Assembly: GCA_934045075.1 (NCBI GenBank)
Contig: OW203724.1
Span: 2,664,001-2,728,000 of the forward strand
Direction: 5' to 3'
Source of the DNA: Yponomeuta sedellus
Lineage: Eukaryota > Arthropoda > Insecta > Lepidoptera > Yponomeutidae
DNA length: 64,000 nucleotides
The notes under the pieces are model-generated. The model saw only the letters and a list, made by a program, of their open reading frames with translations, was not told the origin of the DNA and searched no databases. Both the position numbers and the translations under genes were made by a program. How positions within the stretch are numbered: position 1 is the first letter of the stretch; each line of letters opens with the position of its first letter. Below are positions 12,164-23,664 of the stretch, in pieces.

Positions 12164-13311
12164 AGATGTCTTCAAATGTCAAGACTGTATCGAGTGATTT
12201 ATAAACCTGGGTCATCGAACACCGGAAACGAAATCGCGAACTCGTGTCGTAATCTCTATTGAAGTAATGAGACCTGCCTTTCAGTATTATCATACCAAAG
12301 GCTGGAATCACGTCATGCTCGATGGAAGCAATTGGACGTTTCAATGCCTTCCGATGCATACTAAATAAATCTCGTCATCACTATTTTGAACTAAATTAGT
12401 CCGGTAGCGGTAGCTCCAGATTAGCAGGAGGCGCAAATTTACCTAGACCACCTTGGTATCTCCATTGCTTCAGAGCGTAGACCACACAATTTAGGTACGG
12501 TGTATCACCGTCTGTTGACTCCCTATACCACTTTAAGCTCTACGCTACAATGATGACTACTGAAGACAACTAAATGCACTGTACGAATGTTTCAGAGTTT
12601 AACGAATTTAGCTTAATTTTTTAATGTTGTGCAAAACATATAGATCAGTCTAAAACATAGGGCATCTGCATGAGGTCGACGACATTGCCCTTAGTAGTAG
12701 GAAGGAATGATGCCCGAGTGGTAGCAAAATTCCTTCGAGCATTTGGTAAATCAATTTTCTGTTAGATAAGACCCTCAACCTTGTGAGCTAATAAAGTTGG
12801 GGCAGGGCACAACGGTGAAAGGTAGGTACTTATCGAAATTGAAGTAAGCGACAATAAGATGACATAAGAGTTGACGCAGGTGGTGACTCTGCTTGACACT
12901 TCAAGGACCTAGGTATGCAGCTGTTATGTTTATGAGGGAGTATGTAATAGAGTAATGTTAATTCTATCGATCAAATGATGGATATGATGACATTAATATT
13001 AAAGCGTATTGAGGCCACAATTCAGATTCACAGTAGTCGGAAGCAACCACAATTAATTTTAGTTCTGCGGCTTGTTCGCGGTTAGCCGGTTACTAAGTAC
13101 GCGCTCACATAATAATATCGCACAATGGTGCCCATTTCACACACAAACAGGTAACACTTCACTATTGTACTTTACATGCTAAATAGGACATGCAAACAAT
13201 GGCTGGATACTATAATGATAAGTGTAATATTGTATAAGTTATTTGGCAGGTCCGAACATTCTCGGAGATAAGGCGGACCGTGCCCACCCCAGAAATAGCT
13301 AAGCTCACGCC
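12164..13311. other. No gene recognised
   Basis: I see no supported exon or element in this stretch. Confidence 0.35.
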
Positions 13312-13442
13312 AGGGCCACGTTTCATAAAGCTACAATATTCATAGTTTATTATGACAATTCGATGCACACTACGTGGCCGAGGCTTTTCAATCCGTGGGT
13401 TAATCGACTTTGCAATGTAGGTCATAGTAAATCATGAATCAT
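13312..13442. mobile_element. Hairpin MITE (family K, decayed copy)
   Basis: Left GGCCACGTTTCATAAAGCTA and right GCAATGTAGGTCATAGTAAA correspond to the arms of the clearer copy at 31378-31541. The outer right arm has decayed. Confidence 0.55.
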
Positions 13443-13489
13443 ATTTCTGGATGCTATTTCACAGAATATAGAGTCACAGGGGTATTTTT

Positions 13490-13690
13490 TCGCCTTGTTA
13501 CACCATAGTGTATCGTTGGCCCAATCCAAAAGAAAAATGGTTTTCCTACACTCCATAATATTTTAAGTGACCAATCACTTTTCTATTTAGGTAGAAAACC
13601 ATTTTTCTATTTAGGGATCCGTGTGTGAAATATTAATCTTTAAAGCGCCAATTTTTTTAGAGTGCATATGTACCTACGACGCGCCCCTCT
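13490..13690 (+). repeat. Dispersed repeat related to 10670-10830
   Basis: Shares GTATCGTTGG, GTGAAATATTAA and GCGCCAATTTTTTTAGAGTG with the earlier copy. AGAAAAATGGTTTTCCTAC and GTAGAAAACCATTTTTCT inside it form a local hairpin. Confidence 0.45.
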
Positions 13691-13755
13691 TTGGCAAATT
13701 TCTTTACTGGTTACTTAATTCTTTTTTTACGCGCCAAGTTCTGTTTTTTTTGTAA

Positions 13756-14660
13756 CTTGTTTTTTCCTTTATGGAAAAGGCTAAGAGCTTAAGCCCATAC
13801 CGCCTGGTCTTATTTTAGTTTCTTTTCTTCTCTTCATATTGGTTTAGGCTAAAAGCCTTGTCATTCCGTAAGTATTTTCTTCAGTTTTTATTATATTTTT
13901 GAGGCTCATAGCCTTGTCTAACGTATTAATTCTTTAACTTCATAATCCAGTATGTTTAGGTCAATCCGTGTTGTCAAATCAGGTATCTATTTCCTCCAGT
14001 ATTATAGGTCACATCCGAGTTGTCAAGTCAGGTAGTATAGGTCTATTCCGGGGTATTATTAGTTGTTCAAATAACTCCAATGGTATTCTTGATAAAATTA
14101 TAAATAGGATAAAATGCTTCTATATTCTTAAGGAGATTTTTCTTTGTAAATGTTCAATAAGCTGTCTATAAATACTAGTCTTTGTATATTGAATTGAGGG
14201 CAATCAAAAAATATATGATTTAGAGATTGGTTTTCAGAATTACAAAATGTACAATTTGGGGAAGGAATCATTTTCAATCTATGTAAATGTTTATTAAATC
14301 TGCCATGTCCAATTCTCAAACGACAAATTGTTGTGTAAAAGTTTCTATGTAGATATTTTCCGACGATAAACCATTGTCTCTTTATATCCGAGTTAATCTA
14401 TATTAACACGGATATAAAGAGGAAAATGGTACAGCTATCTGTACCATTTTCCTTTTATTTGTGTCGTTTCTTGACAATGAAGCATCCATTGATGTTTAAT
14501 ATTCGTTTTAATGTCGGTTTTGCAATCTGAAGCTGGCAACTTAATATTCTTGACAGGTATTTGGTGAATATTGGGGTTTTTTACTATAGAGCTGGCAAGT
14601 TTATCAGCAAGTTCGTTACCTTTGTTTTTTTTAATAATCGGATCATAGAACACTACGTAA
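13756..14660 (-). pseudogene. Non-LTR retrotransposon 3' end with RNase H remnant
   Basis: Reading from 14653 down, the frame contains KGNELADKLASS, the conserved C-terminal motif of retrotransposon RNase H. A second frame (14319 to 14128) holds RIGHGRFNKHLHRLK and CTFCNSENQSLNHIFFDCP, the Cys/His tail typical of insect elements with RNase H. The two are interrupted at 14360-14454 by short inverted repeats (CTCTTTATATCCG against CGGATATAAAGAG; GGAAAATGGTACAG against CTGTACCATTTTCC). The 3' end, AAGCTCTTAGCCTTTTCC, is shared with the element at 40208. Broken and 5'-truncated. Confidence 0.75.
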
Positions 14661-14959
14661 AAACAGTACTCTAATAATTAAAAACGTTAAAAACATATTT
14701 GGTTTAGTTTTTTCAAAAAAGGGTGTTGATGCATCATCCATTATAATTTAAAGGCGTTACGATCAAATTGTGACATCATAGTATGAATCCGTATGAGACT
14801 CAATTTTCGATATATCAAAGAAAATTTTTCGTTTATTTATCTCTTAAGCAGCATGTCCGTTCTCAATTGTCGGAAAGTACGTTATTGGTCTAATTTTGAC
14901 ATTTTAGCCCACAAAAGTCGCAACTGCAGAATTCTGGCATCTTAGCGCCACATAACGCA

Positions 14960-16060
14960 CGACTCGCGGCGTTGTTTGTTCTGCCTATGCGCTTGGCTAG
15001 ACAAAAACAATTTGCAAGTTAACCCTAGCAAAACAAAGTATACCCTATTTAAAAACATAAAAATGAGACAAATTGACTTAAAACTAAAATGTAAAAACGA
15101 AGAAATAGAAAGAACAATGTGTGCAAAATTCTTAGGTATTAATATTGACGAAAACTTGAATTGGTCACGACATATAGATCAGGTCATTAGCAAAATAAAT
15201 AGCAAAATTTATTTAATATATAGACTCAATAATATAGCAGACAGGAAAACTAAACTCCTTGCATATCATGGATGTGTGGCTCCCATAATACGTTATGGCT
15301 TGATCTTATGGGGTAACTCTGCGGAGTCGAACAGAGCATTTATAATACAGAAAAGATGTATACGTGCCATCGCGGCCGCTAAACCACTAGACTCTTGCAA
15401 ACCGCTTTTTAAGAAATACAACTTACTTTACCTTGCATGTATATTTTTGAGACAGCTTGTTTTGTAATGAAACATAAAAACTTATTCACGACAAAAAAAC
15501 AGGCATTAAGCTTTAGAACGCGATATGAAGACAAACTTATATTACCAGCATGTAGGACGGCTTTGCACAGTAGAAAATGCGGCTCTATGCTTGTAAGAGT
15601 TTATAACAAAATACCTGTTGAACTCGTAAAATTCAGATGGTCGATGTTCAAGAAAGAACTATATAATTGGCTGTGTCAAAAGTGCTATTATTCCGTAAAT
15701 GAATTCCTGACCGATAAAGTGAAGTAGTGACATTTAACATTCCAGATATTTTTTTTTTTTTTATTATTACCTATTTTATTTGAGTCTATTTTACTTACAA
15801 TGCAATTGACATTTCAATTACTATATTTCATCTTGACATTGTTTAAGATTAACAACGTAGATTTAGCACTTGACAGATTTGATATTTGTAATTCACAATG
15901 GTATTTTGAGATTTCTATTATATAAATAAACTTTAATAACATATTTGCATGTTAGAACATACCTAACAGAATGTGAGCTCATATTTAATAACATGTCATC
16001 ATAATGTACCACGTTCTAAGCAAATAAATTTTATTTTATTTTTATTTATTTTATTTTATG
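14960..16060 (+). pseudogene. Non-LTR reverse transcriptase, C-terminal part
   Basis: The frame from 14976 has WLDKNNLQVNPSKTKYTLF, FLGINIDENLNWSRHI and VAPIIRYGLILWGNSAESN. These are the post-catalytic (thumb) motifs of Jockey/CR1-type reverse transcriptases. The frame shifts near 15450 and continues to 15727 (TRYEDKLILPACRT, then VRVYNKIPVELV). The catalytic palm is missing, so this is a 5'-truncated and frameshifted copy. The AT-rich tail ends in TTTATTTTATTTTTATTTA near 16050. Confidence 0.8.
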
Positions 16061-16124
16061 CAGCGCCACCCTTGATTGAGATCACGGTGTTTTAAATACA
16101 TTGCGCGTTCAAAGATAAGCTTTC

Positions 16125-16300
16125 TATAATCCTACTCATACTAATATTATAAACGCGAAAGTTTGTAAGTATGGATGGATGGATGTTTGTTTGTTACTCT
16201 TTCACGTAAAAACAACTGAATGGATTTAAATGAGACTTTACAATAATATAGCTTATACATCAGAATAACACATAGGCAACCATTTATGAGGATATTTTGT
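16125..16300 (+). repeat. Helitron-type lepidopteran repeat fragment
   Basis: Contains ACTAATATTATAAACGCGAA, GTTTGTTACTCTTTCACG and AACTGAATGGATTTAAATGA. From general knowledge this text is common in non-autonomous lepidopteran Helitron-like repeats. Neither end is resolved. Confidence 0.5.
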
Positions 16301-17009
16301 ATATTGTCCAAAATATGGCGACAAGTGTCAAGTAAGTAGGAAAAAATCTAACATCTGCGAGCTATTCTGGTGTGCTCTACCAAAACTGCGCTGCCAAAAC
16401 CTTTTGTACGCCACGCTAATAAAAGCTACACGAAATACTAATCCTGCGCAGACGATGTCGCGGGCACCAGCTAGTAAACCTATACACGATAAGGCTCTTT
16501 GGAAAGAAATACTCGTAAGGTTCTTTGGGGAGAGATTAACAATAGCTGCCAAGCAGTTAAGATCCACACCATGGTTCCTTTGGAAAAAATCGTAATCATT
16601 GAGAGATACGAGAGTTTCGGAATGGTGGCATTTTATTAGCTACTCCTGTACAATATTTTTAGGACCGGCGGAATTAAGCAGATAAGTCCAGAACAAGGAG
16701 GAAATAAAAAATGTATTATAAAATAAACGGTCGGAATGAATAAATGAAAAAGGTTTTATTCAAAGTAGCACAGAAACTAGGGCTTAATGAACGTTACAAG
16801 TCAAACTAGGTGTCCATTTCAAAATCTTGATGATTTTGGAGAAAAAATGGACAAATTATTTGTTTACACATACTTACACGATTTCTCAATTGAATATTTT
16901 GTCGCTGTAAATTACAGTAAGTTCTGATGTTATTTAGAGTTGAAATTGCACTGTGTCATTTTCCCATTACGGCATAGCTGATTCGTACTTCATTATAAAT
17001 GAACAAAAA
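16301..17009. other. No gene recognised
   Basis: Short overlapping open frames on both strands lack codon bias or motifs. Nothing further is supported. Confidence 0.35.
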
Positions 17010-17195
17010 TACGTAACTAAAACTTACATACCACTCGCTAACGAAGGAAAACATCGTGAAGCAACCTGAAGGCCTGAGGTGTTCAAATATCTCAGCGCTT
17101 GAAATTACCAATGCGTAGTGGGCACGCGTGGCAATAAAGCCCATACTCTCTCTCTGAGAGAAGGCCTGTGCCCTGCAGTGGGACGTTTATAGACT
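17010..17195 (+). mobile_element. SINE family D
   Basis: Reads ACCACTCGCTAACGAAGGAA, AACATCGTGAAGCAACCTGA, ATCTCAGCGCTTG and GCCTGTGCCCTGCAGTGGGA. This is a widespread lepidopteran SINE body. Related copies lie at 7190-7325 (inverse) and 22600-22760. Confidence 0.65.
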
Positions 17196-17340
17196 ACATA
17201 AAAAAGCATACCTAAATGAGTAAAAAAAACAATTAATTTAAAATTACAATAAGATGATTACAACCCGGTTCATAACTAATAATTACAATGATATTAATTC
17301 AATAATACCTAACAACAATATTATATATAATTATACTATT

Positions 17341-17497
17341 TTTATTTTTAATGCACTAACCCGTGCTAAGGACAAATTTAAAAACCTATTTAGAGGCTAA
17401 AAATTGGTAGAGCGAGCGCTGGCACGGATAGCCAGAGGTTGCGGGTTCGAATCCCGGCATGGGTGAAATTTTTAGCCTCTAAATAGGTTTTTAAACA
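17341..17497 (-). mobile_element. Palindromic tRNA-SINE (family A, internally deleted)
   Basis: The tail (reverse of TTAGTGCATTAAAAATAAAA) and one arm lie on the left. The tRNA-like body from GGTAGAGCG to CCCGGCATGGGTG follows in the plus sense, then a second, inverted arm. The order matches the foldback design at 61660-62136 with most of the inner part lost. Confidence 0.7.
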
Positions 17498-17843
17498 ATA
17501 TATATAAATAAAATTCAAAGTCCTGACTGACTGAATCACTCATCAACGCCCAGCCCAAGCCGTTGGACCTAGGAAGCTGAAATTTTGCACAGAGGGTCTA
17601 TACCTATATACCTAATGTAGGCAAGGAATAAGACCGGATTTTTTTAAATTCAACCCCTAAGGGGGCGAAAAGGGGTGCCAAAATTTGTATGGGAGGTATA
17701 AAGAATGTTGTCTAATTTTCTTGAAACTTGAATCAACACAATTGATTGAACATGTGTTTCGCCGTTTTTCTAAATTTAACCCTTGGAGTGAACTGGGTTG
17801 CAAAAAAGTCCACGCGGACGGAGTTGCGGGCAAAAGCTAGTAT
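17498..17843 (+). mobile_element. Non-autonomous Helitron
   Basis: Starts with AATTCAAAGTCCTGACTGAC and CATCAACGCCCAGCCCAAGC, a 5' region common in lepidopteran Helitrons. It ends with a hairpin-like GCGGACGGAGTTGCGG about ten bases before CTAG (17840-17843), followed by T. This fits Helitron 3' termini. No Rep or helicase coding is present. Confidence 0.7.
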
Positions 17844-18189
17844 TCATATATTGTCAAACTAATTGTATTTAACATAATTAAAAACTTCTGATAAACTATA
17901 GGGACACATTTCCAGATAAAACACTCCTCAGAGGCAGTTTAAAATAATGTGTGGTGACGACTTTCCCATTACCACAGACTACATAAACTGAGGAGTGTTT
18001 TGAGGAATCGTGATTTTATATAAAAGTTACCGATACTCCTCTTTGATATTTTTTTATAACAGAGTCCTGTTATAAATGTCATGAACAATTTATAATGTGT
18101 TTTGTTTACAAAAATGAAGGAATCTGCTTTTTTAATGACAAACGCCGTACTTTTCTTGCTTTCCGTTTTTAAAAATAATACCATATATT

Positions 18190-18360
18190 ATATAAGAATC
18201 AACTACTGTTCGTTTGTCCATTAAACTCGAGAACGGCGGGGCCAATTAAGCTGATTTTGGTTTTGAAATGTTCGACATAGTCCAGGGAACAAAGAAAGAT
18301 AGCAAAGGGAGAGTTTTAATGTCTATAGGACAGGTGATACAAAGTACACCAGGTCATCTA
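18190..18360 (+). mobile_element. Helitron-like remnant
   Basis: Contains CTCGAGAACGGCGGGGCCAA and TTGGTTTTGAAATG and ends near CAGGTCATCTAGT. The text is typical of non-autonomous Helitrons, but the terminal hairpin is poor. Confidence 0.4.
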
Positions 18361-18849
18361 GTTTATAATAAAATTAAAGCCATGCTCATAACGCGGTGAG
18401 TCGTATGAGCAACAATGTGAAGAGTCTACAACTTTTAACCCTTTTTCATCACCGCACCGCGTAGTAAAAACCAATAGGAGGTTAGGCAATTACAGAACAA
18501 TTTATTTTTAACTGGTGTGTTGCTTGATACCAACACATACACAAGGGTGGACCTAAGACGTAATAGGTACTGTATAGTCTAAGCGTAAGACACTATTTAG
18601 GTCAATGGTTATGGTCTCCGAGGATGACTCCGTAGAAAATAATGTAGTGTACCTAATGACTCTATCTGAGCATTCTTTTAGACAAATTAAAATCAAATCA
18701 TTCCTTTGGTTCGACCAAAGAGAATCCAACAATAAAACATTGCGTCTTACTAACGCAACTTTATGCCATAACTGTGCTAGGCCCTAGCTACGTTATTATG
18801 TATTCAAATGTATTGTAAGTAGAAGTTGCTACTATACGCTAAACGCAGA
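18361..18849. other. No gene recognised
   Basis: No supported feature. It lies upstream of the Gly-rich gene and may hold regulatory DNA that cannot be read from sequence alone. Confidence 0.3.
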
Positions 18850-19235
18850 CAACTGTAGTTTTAAAGACCCGCCTGTATCCTGTAGCGATAGGCAGGCAAA
18901 GACCGGAGTGTGCCACTTGCCACGATCCGGGAACATATTTCGCTTGATCAACATTCAATAGGTAGCCGTTGCATGCACGTCCGTATCTTTGACTACGTGG
19001 AAGAACCCGTCCAATTCAGTCTCGCTACTCTCGCTACCACTCATAAGTGATGCAGTAGCAAATCTGTTTTTTTAGACATTTTTCGGTTACTTACACGAGT
19101 GTGCACACTTACCTTCTTTCGTAAACAGGCTCCTCAAATAGACAAACTCTGTCATTCGTTCCACCCTTTAATCTCAAATCGTTATCTTGCACTCCGTCAT
19201 TGCACCATGACTTTCGAAGGCCTTTCCTTCAGTAG
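18850..19235 (-). pseudogene. RTE-type reverse transcriptase fragments
   Basis: Reverse reading of 19235-19090 gives MTECKITI and RMTEFVYLRSLFTKEGK. This matches the RTE pattern (E...F.YLGSLFT.DG.) also seen at 57790-58110. Bases 18860-18920 match the 3' end of the element at 60855-61165 (CTGTATCC...AGGCAGGCAAAGACCGG). Several stops are present. Confidence 0.6.
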
Positions 19236-19457
19236 TACTTTCTTAGTACATATATTAAAGAGCTTTAATTAAGCTGGCACGAAACCGTAAATAAGTGCAT
19301 GTTATCCGCAGAGGCAGGCAAACTCTATTTCCTAAATGTGCGCATCCGGCGACGGCCACCAGAGAGCGCGTTGCGTCACACCGGCCGGCGGCCGCGAGCC
19401 TCCATCCGCCGCTCCCCGTGCCCTCCAGCCGCCAGCTAGTGGGAGATGCATCGCACG

Positions 19458-19464
19458 TATATAA
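19458..19464 (+). promoter_or_regulatory. TATA box of the Gly-rich protein gene
   Basis: TATATAA lies 51 bases before the start codon, which would place transcription start near 19488 and give a short leader of about 25-30 bases. A TATA box, a short leader and a two-codon first exon together are typical of insect cuticle-type genes. Confidence 0.75.
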
Positions 19465-19514
19465 CCTGAGAACACCGATCTTCCGCAAGCACTTGTCTTA
19501 CCTACAGCCCCAGC

Positions 19515-19520
19515 ATGAAG
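19515..19520 (+). CDS. Secreted Gly/Trp-rich protein, exon 1 (Met-Lys)
   Basis: ATGAAG is followed directly by the donor GTAACT at 19521. The first coding exon holds only Met-Lys, and a phase-0 intron of 533 bp follows. The start is chosen because it joins in frame to a clear signal peptide in exon 2 (MK + VFVCLLAVAMSANA) and sits just downstream of the TATA box. This exon is easy for gene finders to miss. Confidence 0.85.
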
Positions 19521-20053
19521 GTAACTAGACGATCCGCACTTATTTCGGCACTACGAAAAAAGTTTTTGGTTTTCGGCGGTACAAGTGGTGGTGGTCGGCG
19601 TCAAGTGTGGGACAGTTTCTTCGTGCCTAATAAGGACGGCAATCCTTGAAGTGTGGTCACTATGGGGACATCTCAATACGCCCTTTAGTGAAACGTAGCC
19701 AAATCTAGTGATTGGCAGAATCCCTATTCAATCCAACAAACATGAATTGGTTGAACAGTGGTTAAACCTAACAAAGACTTTGTTGAACTTGTAGCTTAGC
19801 TTCATAGCTTAGCAAAAGGCAATTCACAGGTCACACGATGCATGCCCTACATAGCATGCCTTGAATTTATTCCAAGTATTACCTAACCGCTTCACAAAGT
19901 AGGAGGCCATAAAACTATCGTAAAATTTACTCAACTATAGGTTTTTGTTCCGCGAAACATTACCATGTGGATGCGGCCCTTTCTTCTACATTGATTTTCC
20001 AAAACTTACCGGTGTCAAAAGCAGTTTGATACAGCATCCACGTACTTCCGCAG

Positions 20054-20444
20054 GTGTTCGTGTGTCTGCTAGCCGTAGCGATGTCGGCCAATGCCGGCTT
20101 GATAAGCAGCGGGGGCTGGTCAAGCGGCGGCGGGGGCGGTGGCGGCGGTTGGCCGTCCTCAAGGGGCTGGAAGTCGGGCGGCGGAGGCGGCTGGTCGTCA
20201 GGCGGCGGTGGAGGCGGCTGGTCGTCAGGCGGCGGCGGCGGCGGCTGGCCTTCCGGCGGTGGTGGTGGCTGGAAGTCTGGAGGGGGCAGCAGCGGGTGGT
20301 CGTCAGGCGGCGGGGGCGGCGGGGGCGGCTGGAAGTCCGGAGGAGGAAGCAGCGGCTGGCCCTCGGGCGGTGGCGGCGGATGGTCATCAGGCGGCAGCGG
20401 CTGGTCTAGCGGCGGCGGCGGCGGCGGATACGGCGGTGGTAGCC
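20054..20444 (+). CDS. Secreted Gly/Trp-rich protein, exon 2
   Basis: The acceptor is CTTCCGCAG and the donor GTGAGT. It encodes the rest of a hydrophobic signal peptide with likely cleavage after SANA, then about 110 residues of glycine runs broken by regularly spaced tryptophans: GGGGGWSSGG, GGWPSGG and GGWKSGGG units, closing with GGGGGGYGGGS. The mature protein should be secreted. By composition it resembles insect glycine-rich cuticular or eggshell proteins, but no chitin-binding RR domain is present. The repeats look like the product of unequal exchange, and antisense Pro-rich frames over them are artefacts. The whole protein is 198 residues over four exons. The exact role is unknown. 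Confidence 0.88.
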
Positions 20445-20753
20445 GTGAGTACTTACCTAATCTTATGGAGGTCACAAACGAAAACTGCCCCCAAGTATCG
20501 TATACTTTTGGCTTTTATCTGGGTGTAAATATTTTTTTTTTCAAATCCAAGTAGGGAAATTAATATTATCTTCCCGTAATTTATTTAAAGATGACTCTCA
20601 AAAGTTTGTTTACACGTAGACAAGACTGGATTGAAATTTTATAAACTCTAGTCTTGGTTCTGACTTTGTCAAACGGCTTTCTTTGTAAATCGGGGGATAT
20701 ATTTGGTCGCTGCGAAGTTGGAACTAAATTCACTTACTTACCTTTATTTGCAG

Positions 20754-20789
20754 AGGTGAAGATCATCAAGATCATCTCCGGTGGAAGCG
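20754..20789 (+). CDS. Secreted Gly/Trp-rich protein, 36-bp micro-exon 3
   Basis: Acceptor TTTATTTGCAG, donor GTAAGT. Joined to the C left over from exon 2 it encodes QVKIIKIISGGSG, a short Lys/Ile segment that is the only non-glycine block of the mature protein. Alternating VK-I-IK-I text of this kind is common in insect Gly-rich cuticle proteins and may form a beta strand. Phases on both sides agree. Confidence 0.8.
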
Positions 20790-20980
20790 GTAAGTCATTC
20801 TATGTATACGATTCTATTAGTAGGTATCAGAGATATCAGCTAACACGCTCAGAAAGTACTCTTATAAGTTAAAAAGTGCGTATATTTCCATTGGAAAGTT
20901 TATAAATCAGGATACAATCCACGCATTAGGCACAGAAATGTCTTGAAGCTGTCTTAAAGTTTTAACAAATTATTTATTTT

Positions 20981-21484
20981 GTAGACTTTTAGTCCGGAGT
21001 GCTTAGTGTGAGTTTTTTAACTACTCGATCGCGTTAACGTAAACTCATATTTCTATGGCATCGAGGAAGCGCCACCTAGCGACAAGTATGGAAATTAAAA
21101 TTGCTGAGTGCGAGTTGTAATGGTTTACGTTGAGAAGTGAACACGTTTACCAGCCAAAACACGAATAAACGCGAGTGCGAGTTGTACTGTGACAGCATTT
21201 TGCCAGTTCGAACGGTTAACTTACTCATACTCACTACTCAATGCTCGATTAACGCGGTAGTAAAGTTATTCGATTGGATCTGTCAAACTCGCACTAAGCA
21301 CTCAGCTCTACTTACGGGTGTTGTTATATCGGAAAAGTCCGACCAGGTTTCGCTCCGATTCGCAGAGCTTAATCATGGTGAGCAGAGACGGAGCTCGCGT
21401 CGTCGGTTGCTCGTCTAGACGAGCAACCGACGACGCGAGCTCCGATATAACAACACCCGTAAGAGATCCGGACTAAAAGTCTAC
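20981..21484. mobile_element. Foldback transposon with nested MITE, in intron 3
   Basis: The ends are perfect inverted repeats, GTAGACTTTTAGTCCGGA and TCCGGACTAAAAGTCTAC. Inner arms CTTACGGGTGTTGTTATATC and its reverse complement flank a centre (21390-21443) that is a perfect 54-bp palindrome without a spacer. A 307-bp family J MITE (20997-21303) has inserted in the left arm. It is non-coding and lies wholly inside intron 3 of the Gly-rich gene. Confidence 0.8.
20997..21303. mobile_element. 307-bp MITE (family J, copy 2)
   Basis: Has the same inverted ends and interior as 11853-12163, with only a few substitutions and a short gap. That implies recent activity of this family. Confidence 0.8.
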
Positions 21485-22599
21485 AATGTGTTGTGCTTAC
21501 GAAAGTTTAGTTCAAAAATTATTTATATCTTATGCAAAGGGACCAACGCATCTGCAGATTGTACAATTGCGACTCCATTGCATCAAATGCACTTAAGAGT
21601 CTCCGTCCATGCAGGAACACTGCCAGTGCGACACAACTACCGCCATCACTGGAAAAAGTTTTTGTTCAGTATTTGCAAAAAGTCAGACCAATTCTCTCAG
21701 TCATGTTAATACTTAGTGATTTTCAGCCCCCAGGACCGAGAACCTAGGATCACGGACCCGGGACTGGATTGCATGCGAAAAACGGCATTTTCCATATTAA
21801 TGCTTGTAGTCCTAGTTTTCAATAGGTTCACGACCATGGCTCCTAAAAATCACTATTAACGTGATTGAGTCCGACACTCTTTGCAAAAACGTTCTGTTAT
21901 GTATGATTGTTTTTCCATTGGCGGTGCTAGTGTTACTGCTTAGAGCCCCTTAACCACACTTAAACAATGCCATTCTTACAAACGATTTCGTAATGCATGC
22001 TCCAACAAAGGCGAATCTTGACAACTTAATTGCTTTGCACACATTAAAATCAGATAGTAAACTAATGTACGAGTTCAAACAGTTCACAAGTAAATCGAGT
22101 AATGTACCAAGGTTGGGTTTGTTCCGACGGAAGGTCGAAACGCGAGGGGTCATCCGTTCCAATCTTGAGATTACGGGATTTCGTAACTTGCATTGCTTCC
22201 AGCATAATACTGGAACATTATAGTACTTATTTCACATCGTTATTGCAACCTACAATCAAGTGTTTTGGACATTCACGCAGTTCAAGGCTGTCGCTGATGC
22301 CTCGATGCTTACTGAATGAACAAAATGTACATTAATTTTAAGCAGATGGGGTCAGATGCAGTGATATAAACAAATCATGAGTGGTCCTGCATCTTTGTTG
22401 AGCAATGGCATTCATTGCACCTAACAAACTGTCTGCTACATTGCAATCGGCGCTAATTAACTCGCTATAAATGCGAGAATGAGATAAGTCGGTATTAATC
22501 AATTAGGCTTATGAAGATTCATAGATTTAATTAAACCAAATTTACAAATCTTGATTTTGTTACTGAAGTAACATTTGTATATAGTTATGTTAATTTGTA
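21485..22599. other. Intron 3 sequence, nothing recognised
   Basis: Part of the 2.5-kb third intron of the Gly-rich gene. Short open frames here have no splice-supported coding character. Confidence 0.4.
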
Positions 22600-22760
22600 G
22601 AAGTAGTAGGTACCACTCGCTCTCGGTGACGAAAAATATCGTTAGGGAACCTGAGAGTCTAAGATGTTCATACCTCAGACACTTAGGTATACGAGGTGCG
22701 CTTGATGACTAATCCCATACTCTCTCTGCAATAGGACGCTTATCGGCTGATGTAGGTATG
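22600..22760 (+). mobile_element. SINE family D
   Basis: Contains ACCACTCGCTCTCGGTGACG, AAATATCGTTAGGGAACCTG and CCCATACTCTCTCTGCAATA, and is more diverged than the copy at 17010. It lies in intron 3 of the Gly-rich gene. Confidence 0.55.
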
Positions 22761-23263
22761 TAGGCGATCGCAGTAACATTCATTCATAAACTCACAGCTG
22801 TAACCCATAGTGATAGGCAAAGACCAGGGTTCCTACGCACAGTGTACTCATTCCTTTAAAATCACAAAAAGAGGGAAGGGATCCTGGAAATAAAAGCTGC
22901 CTTAAAGGTGGAATTAGAAAATCGGAATAACGTTCACCAGAGTGACGTTATCTCTTATTTCTCATTATATTTCTCATTATCTCTTATTTCTTATTTATTC
23001 TCATTATCTCTTCCATTAGTCGATTCACATGACATTGTCAAAATGAGCGGTCATTTTATTAACACGGTCAAATAAAACAGAGATTGAATAACCATTAAGG
23101 TGCAAACGTGACGTGTGGCATCAGTATCGCTCGCACGATCTAACTTAATGATTGTAGAAAAAACTGTAAGATATACCTACGTCTTTGTTAAAAAAAGGTT
23201 GCTGCCAAATGAAACAGCACCTTAAAATTAGAAGAGCAAGTACTTACTCAGTGATGTCAACAG

Positions 23264-23427
23264 GTGGTGGACACGGAGGCTGGTCGAGCGGTGGCGGCGG
23301 GTGGCCGAGCGGTGGCGGCGGATGGTCGAGCGGTGGCAGCGGCTGGCCGTCGGGTGGCTCCTCCGGCGGGTGGCCGTCGGGTGGTTCCTCTGGGTGGAAG
23401 TCTAGCGGCTCCTCCGGCTGGTGGTGA
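23264..23427 (+). CDS. Secreted Gly/Trp-rich protein, terminal exon 4
   Basis: Follows the acceptor TGTCAACAG in phase with exon 3. It encodes GGGHGGWSSGGGGWPSGGGG and further GGSGWPSGG, GGWPSGGSSGWKSS units, and ends SSGWW before TGA. The same W-S/P/K-S-G repeat as in exon 2, 2.8 kb away, supports a single transcript. I cannot exclude that it belongs to a separate adjacent paralogue. No AATAAA stands close behind the stop. Confidence 0.78.
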
Positions 23428-23664
23428 ACCACGCAACAGTCAACTTACTAATAATATGTACAGATACAAACAATATATGTGATACCTACCTTAATGAGCT
23501 GTTTTAATTTCAACCGAGTTGTTTTCAGGGTTTTGTAACTCCAAGGGAACAAACTGAAACCTTTTAGGACATAGGGATAATTTCAGCCTGTGTCAGTCAA
23601 GGCCAGTTAGTTATTTTTTCTAAGGAACGTTATGTTAACGGGAAATTAAAGCAGGGAAATTAAA

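Noticed and set aside
19960..20475. Long Pro-, Arg- and Ala-rich open frames on both strands over the Gly-rich exon
   Set aside because: They are frame shadows of the repetitive GGN-rich exon; only the frame with the signal peptide and matching splice sites is supported.
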